Assembly: GCA_001695595.3 (NCBI GenBank)
Contig: MBPM02000036.1
Span: 558,001 to 622,000, forward strand
Length of the DNA: 64,000 nt
DNA from: Plasmopara viticola
Lineage: Eukaryota > Oomycota > Peronosporomycetes > Peronosporales > Peronosporaceae
Direction of reading: 5' to 3'
Part shown: positions 61,001 to 64,000 of the stretch, piece by piece
Layout: each line of letters begins with the position of its first letter
Position numbering within the stretch: the stretch's first letter is position 1
Made by a program: the position numbers and the translations under genes
The notes under the pieces: generated by a model
The model's database searches: none
Seen by the model: only the letters and a program-made list of their open reading frames with translations
What the model was told of the DNA's origin: nothing

Positions 61001-62060
61001 AACAACTGAGAACGACAACATGTGAGGATTCGCCAGATATTTTCCTTTCGGTTCATTCGTCCACTCCTTTACTCAGCGAGTTAACACTGGCGGATCGCTG
61101 GAATTTGTGAGCTCTAAATTTGGCTTTGTAATGACGGCAAATCAAGCATGCTGGAGTTAGGGTACCTCCTGAGTATAACAGCTCAATAAATTTAGTTAGC
61201 CAGTGCCATTAGAGAGCAACGGCCAGGCCATTTCTCGAAAATGCATTTCAATACCATGATCAACCGAAGACTTTGTGCCGAATATGGGGCGCCTTCTACC
61301 GTTGCATTTTGGCAAATGCTACTTCTATAGCTAGAATTCTACAACAGTAGAGCATTCTGAACCAGAGAACCAGATGGCTTAACAGGAATAGTCAACTCTG
61401 CGATCGTGGTCATACTACAAAAAAGTCGTCCAATCCGCTGTCTACTAGACACTTAGTTCCAGATAGGGGCCGCGATCACACGCTGCATGATACTTCAATA
61501 AGACGAAATACACAACACCGGTCAATTTTAAATGGAAGGTCACACTTTCCCTGCTCCGCTCGTGGTCCGAGTTCACATGAGGCGCCCCATTCGTGGACCA
61601 ACAGCACTTGAGTAGCTAGGCTTGCACGATGCCCGTTTCAACACGGTTTGCATCCTATTATAAATGAGCTGTGGCACCGAAGGTTATACAGGAGATTTTG
61701 GTATGTGTAGGAGAGAATCAGACTTCTGTATTTTGTCAACAAAGTCAGTCTTCAACTTGTATTTTACTTACATTAAAAAAGGCAGTAATATGACTCCGCA
61801 AAAGGTCGACTGATTTGAGCTAGCAGAGCAAGGGTGCGATCAAATTTGCCTAGAATAGACCATATCTATCGACACACGAAAAGAGAGTAAATTCATACAG
61901 AAGAGTGTATTAGAAGATACAGGTACTACTACCAAAAGACTTGACTGCGAGCGAAAGCTCCATTTTCCAAAGCTTCCACGTTCTCAGTGCGGTATAAGCA
62001 TTGACCGCCCTAAGACGCTGTTAGCAAGCCCGAGAATTTTCAAATGAAGCGGCTTATGAG
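58010..62060 (+). repeat. Unit E3 downstream segment, paralogous to 6,161-9,690
   Basis: Matches to E1 run in order (see 6,161-9,690). Local features are frames of 60-78 codons (58,612-58,848, 58,939-59,163, 60,171-60,374) that are not shared with E1. No protein family is recognised. Nothing else is seen here. Confidence 0.55.
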
Positions 62061-62079
62061 AAATAACGAGTGTAAGGAC

Positions 62080-62580
62080 TTTGAGACTCTTATGAGTCCC
62101 AAGATGCTTTTATTTTTTTCACAAATCGGTGGGTACCTGTTTCCTTTGCTATATAAGCGAGTGGGGACGGCCATACGGTGGCTATAAGTGTATACAGCCA
62201 TCACCATACTGGCGAATTGCCTTAGAAGCTTAGCCTCAAAGGCTGTGCCTATAAAGTTGGACGAGTTTGGAGCTCACAACATATAAGAGCGACTTCTTGA
62301 CGTAGTTTGACAACCCATCCTATTATGCACGTCGAACAATCCGAGTGTAAAGCTTGCAGATCACAAGTCCAGTAATATTTACTTGGGAGAAGGGTAGATC
62401 AGCAGATGCTGCGGCTTGAACATCGAGGTCAACTCCGAAAGATCTCTCAATGCGCACACTCGTTTGCGCGGGAGTTTATGTTGGTTTTGTTACCTTGCTT
62501 CACGGACCTCGTGGAAGTTGTTGGAATGGCTCTGGTAAATTTGTATGAGAACGGATACGATTGATATCTCCAATACAAGT
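62080..62580 (-). repeat. Dispersed repeat module c, copy 4
   Basis: This matches 9,720-10,100 in the same order after the effector-unit segment, for example the region around GCTTAGAAGCTTCG / CCTTAGAAGCTTAG and AAAGTTGGACGAGTTTGG. Equivalent placement in E1-X1 and E3-X4 shows that module c is part of the long duplicated unit. Confidence 0.55.
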
Positions 62581-64000
62581 AGAAGAAGCTGTGAGACTCT
62601 GTCGACGTTTGGTCGCCACAGCTCCGGGTGTGACAGAAAACTTTTTATCTAGGATTAAGGGCCCTAGCATCTTATTTGAGGCTAGACAGATCTACATGAT
62701 CCGCCTTTATGGTCAGTGCCGTTCGTGTTTGCTGCTGTAAATTCACTATAACCCTGGCGGTGCTTTGGCTCTACTACCTTTGACGTGTTTGGATTAATAC
62801 ACACCATGACAACTCTCGAGAAAGAAACTGAGGGCAACAGACTATTAGTTGTGCATACAAATTGTCGACAATTCAAGATACCATTTCGTGTAGTGAATCA
62901 CTTTGGCGCGTCAATAACTTTTGCAGGCCGGCAAACAATTTTGGTCGAGCATAATTACCGATGCACTAATTCATTAGCGTACATAAATGAACTTTGTTTC
63001 GATGGGCTAATGAAATAGATTTGGACGGATTGAGAGCTGAAAAGACTAGGATGGAAATCTAAAAATTCTGACGGCACGGAGCCGTTTCATGTTTTTGACA
63101 TCGACTCGATCAAGGGTAGCCCTGGCGAAAATGTCCAAATCCCGGATAGAGTAAGCGGACTTAAGCTTTGTGTACAAGTGGCTCAATCTCATACCATAAG
63201 ACTTTAATTGTGCTTGTTGCATTTTTGAAGAAAATCCTGGAGAAATTTGCTCCTGGGATAGACGTGGAAGATATCAGAAGTATTCATGTCTCGCCGAAGA
63301 TAGCCGTGACGACTCTCAAATTTTTCTTTAGCGGGCAATTGAATTTTTCCGGTCAATTTAGCTAATGGGTCTGCCGACGATAGCGCTTTCAATGTGGATT
63401 ACGTAGTACCACGAGCTGCGGGTTGCATTAATGCGTAAAGCAGAAAGAAATATGATACATTTGATCCTCATATATTTGGATGGTTTTGTGGCTAAGAAAA
63501 AAGCTTTTTGCTGATTATGCATACTGAGTACGATAACGATTGGGTATTGTGTTTACGCTGCGCTTCAGAAGCCCTTACACATTTATGGCTTTGTTAAAAC
63601 GAAAAACGAAAATTTTGAATACGAAGATGAGTATAAACTTTGTCAGCGTAATTGGACAAAGACAGAATAAAGTATCAGTTCGTTTGAAGCCCACGGTGCT
63701 CGAGGAATTGCATCTGCTTCACCACGCGCTTCGTGTGAAAGTGCAGCTGACCTTGTCGGTCCAATAGCGCCAAACCAATTGCTTTTCTCTAGAAGATATA
63801 CATATCCATGCTAATCAGCAACGTCTACGCAACCAAATGTATGCTAAAAAAATTTTGAGGCGGCCCCAAACTTTTAAAGCTCTTGAATAAGAGATATGCG
63901 CTTTTGACTATATTGCTTATTAGCATTCCAGTTGGGTATACCCGCCGCGCGTCCCAGCAAAAGGTGCTCTGAGCGCACCTGATGATCGTTTACTTTTGTA
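62580..64000 (+). repeat. Mosaic repeat X4 (runs off the window)
   Basis: Block s is inverted at 62,580-62,770 (resembling 29,800-29,900). Block p is at 62,880-63,010 (GCCGGCAAACAATTTTGGTCGA as at 15,115). Block q is at 63,100-63,360. Blocks t and u are at 63,640-64,000 (GCGCTTCGTGTGAAAGTGCAG as at 11,829; CCCGCCGCGCGTCCCA as at 12,079). No intact frame is recognised. Confidence 0.55.

Noticed and set aside
1..64000. CRISPR arrays, rRNA operons, bacterial operons
   Set aside because: No regularly spaced identical repeats, rRNA core sequences or operon structure were seen, and the content is eukaryotic.

Overview
This window looks like gene-poor, repeat-rich nuclear DNA of an oomycete, most probably a downy mildew of the Plasmopara type. 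The evidence is a 546-residue secreted protein with WY/LWY-type helical repeats, a second decayed effector with a degenerate RXLR/dEER head, and a set of Copia, Gypsy, LINE, pogo-like and Mutator-like elements. I see no bacterial features, no rRNA and no housekeeping gene. The species is an inference. Repeat copies were matched by eye, so most repeat borders are good to a few tens of bases.

Only one gene appears intact: the effector at 49,557-51,197 (+). It has a signal peptide, an initiator-like motif just upstream and a poly(A) signal downstream. A paralogous pseudogene lies at 56,338-58,001 and a 3' fragment at 5,705-6,160. A different RXLR/LWY effector pseudogene lies at 46,470-47,568.

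Layout. 1-3.9 kb is a degraded copy (R1) of a segmental repeat, with one block flipped. 3.9-5 kb holds a Gypsy RNase H relic. 5.0-9.7 kb is an effector-containing unit (E1). 9.7-19.1 kb is a mosaic of old repeats (X1, X2) that include Copia RNase H tails. 19.2-26.25 kb (R2) and 38.5-45.54 kb (R3) are near-identical 7-kb copies that contain a Gypsy RT/RNase H relic. 26.3-32.7 kb is a mostly inverted, shuffled copy of the same material (X3). 34.1-38.5 kb is a young but dead Copia element whose 5' end is fused to a LINE 3' end. 45.5-45.85 kb is a tRNA-derived SINE. 47.7-48.3 kb is a Mutator-like miniature element that carries an N-terminal-domain ORF. 52.4-54.65 kb is a pogo-like transposon with a LINE inserted in its terminal repeat. 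54.8-55.3 kb is a Gypsy integrase relic. 55.3-64 kb is another effector-containing unit (E3) running into mosaic X4, parallel to E1-X1.

The picture is one living effector in a field of dead copies, where transposons and segmental duplication repeatedly copied, inverted and broke effector loci. The most unusual items are the LINE-Copia chimera, the nested LINE-in-pogo insertion, the Mutator-like element with its small ORF, and the way R3 is bounded by a Copia LTR on one side and a SINE on the other.
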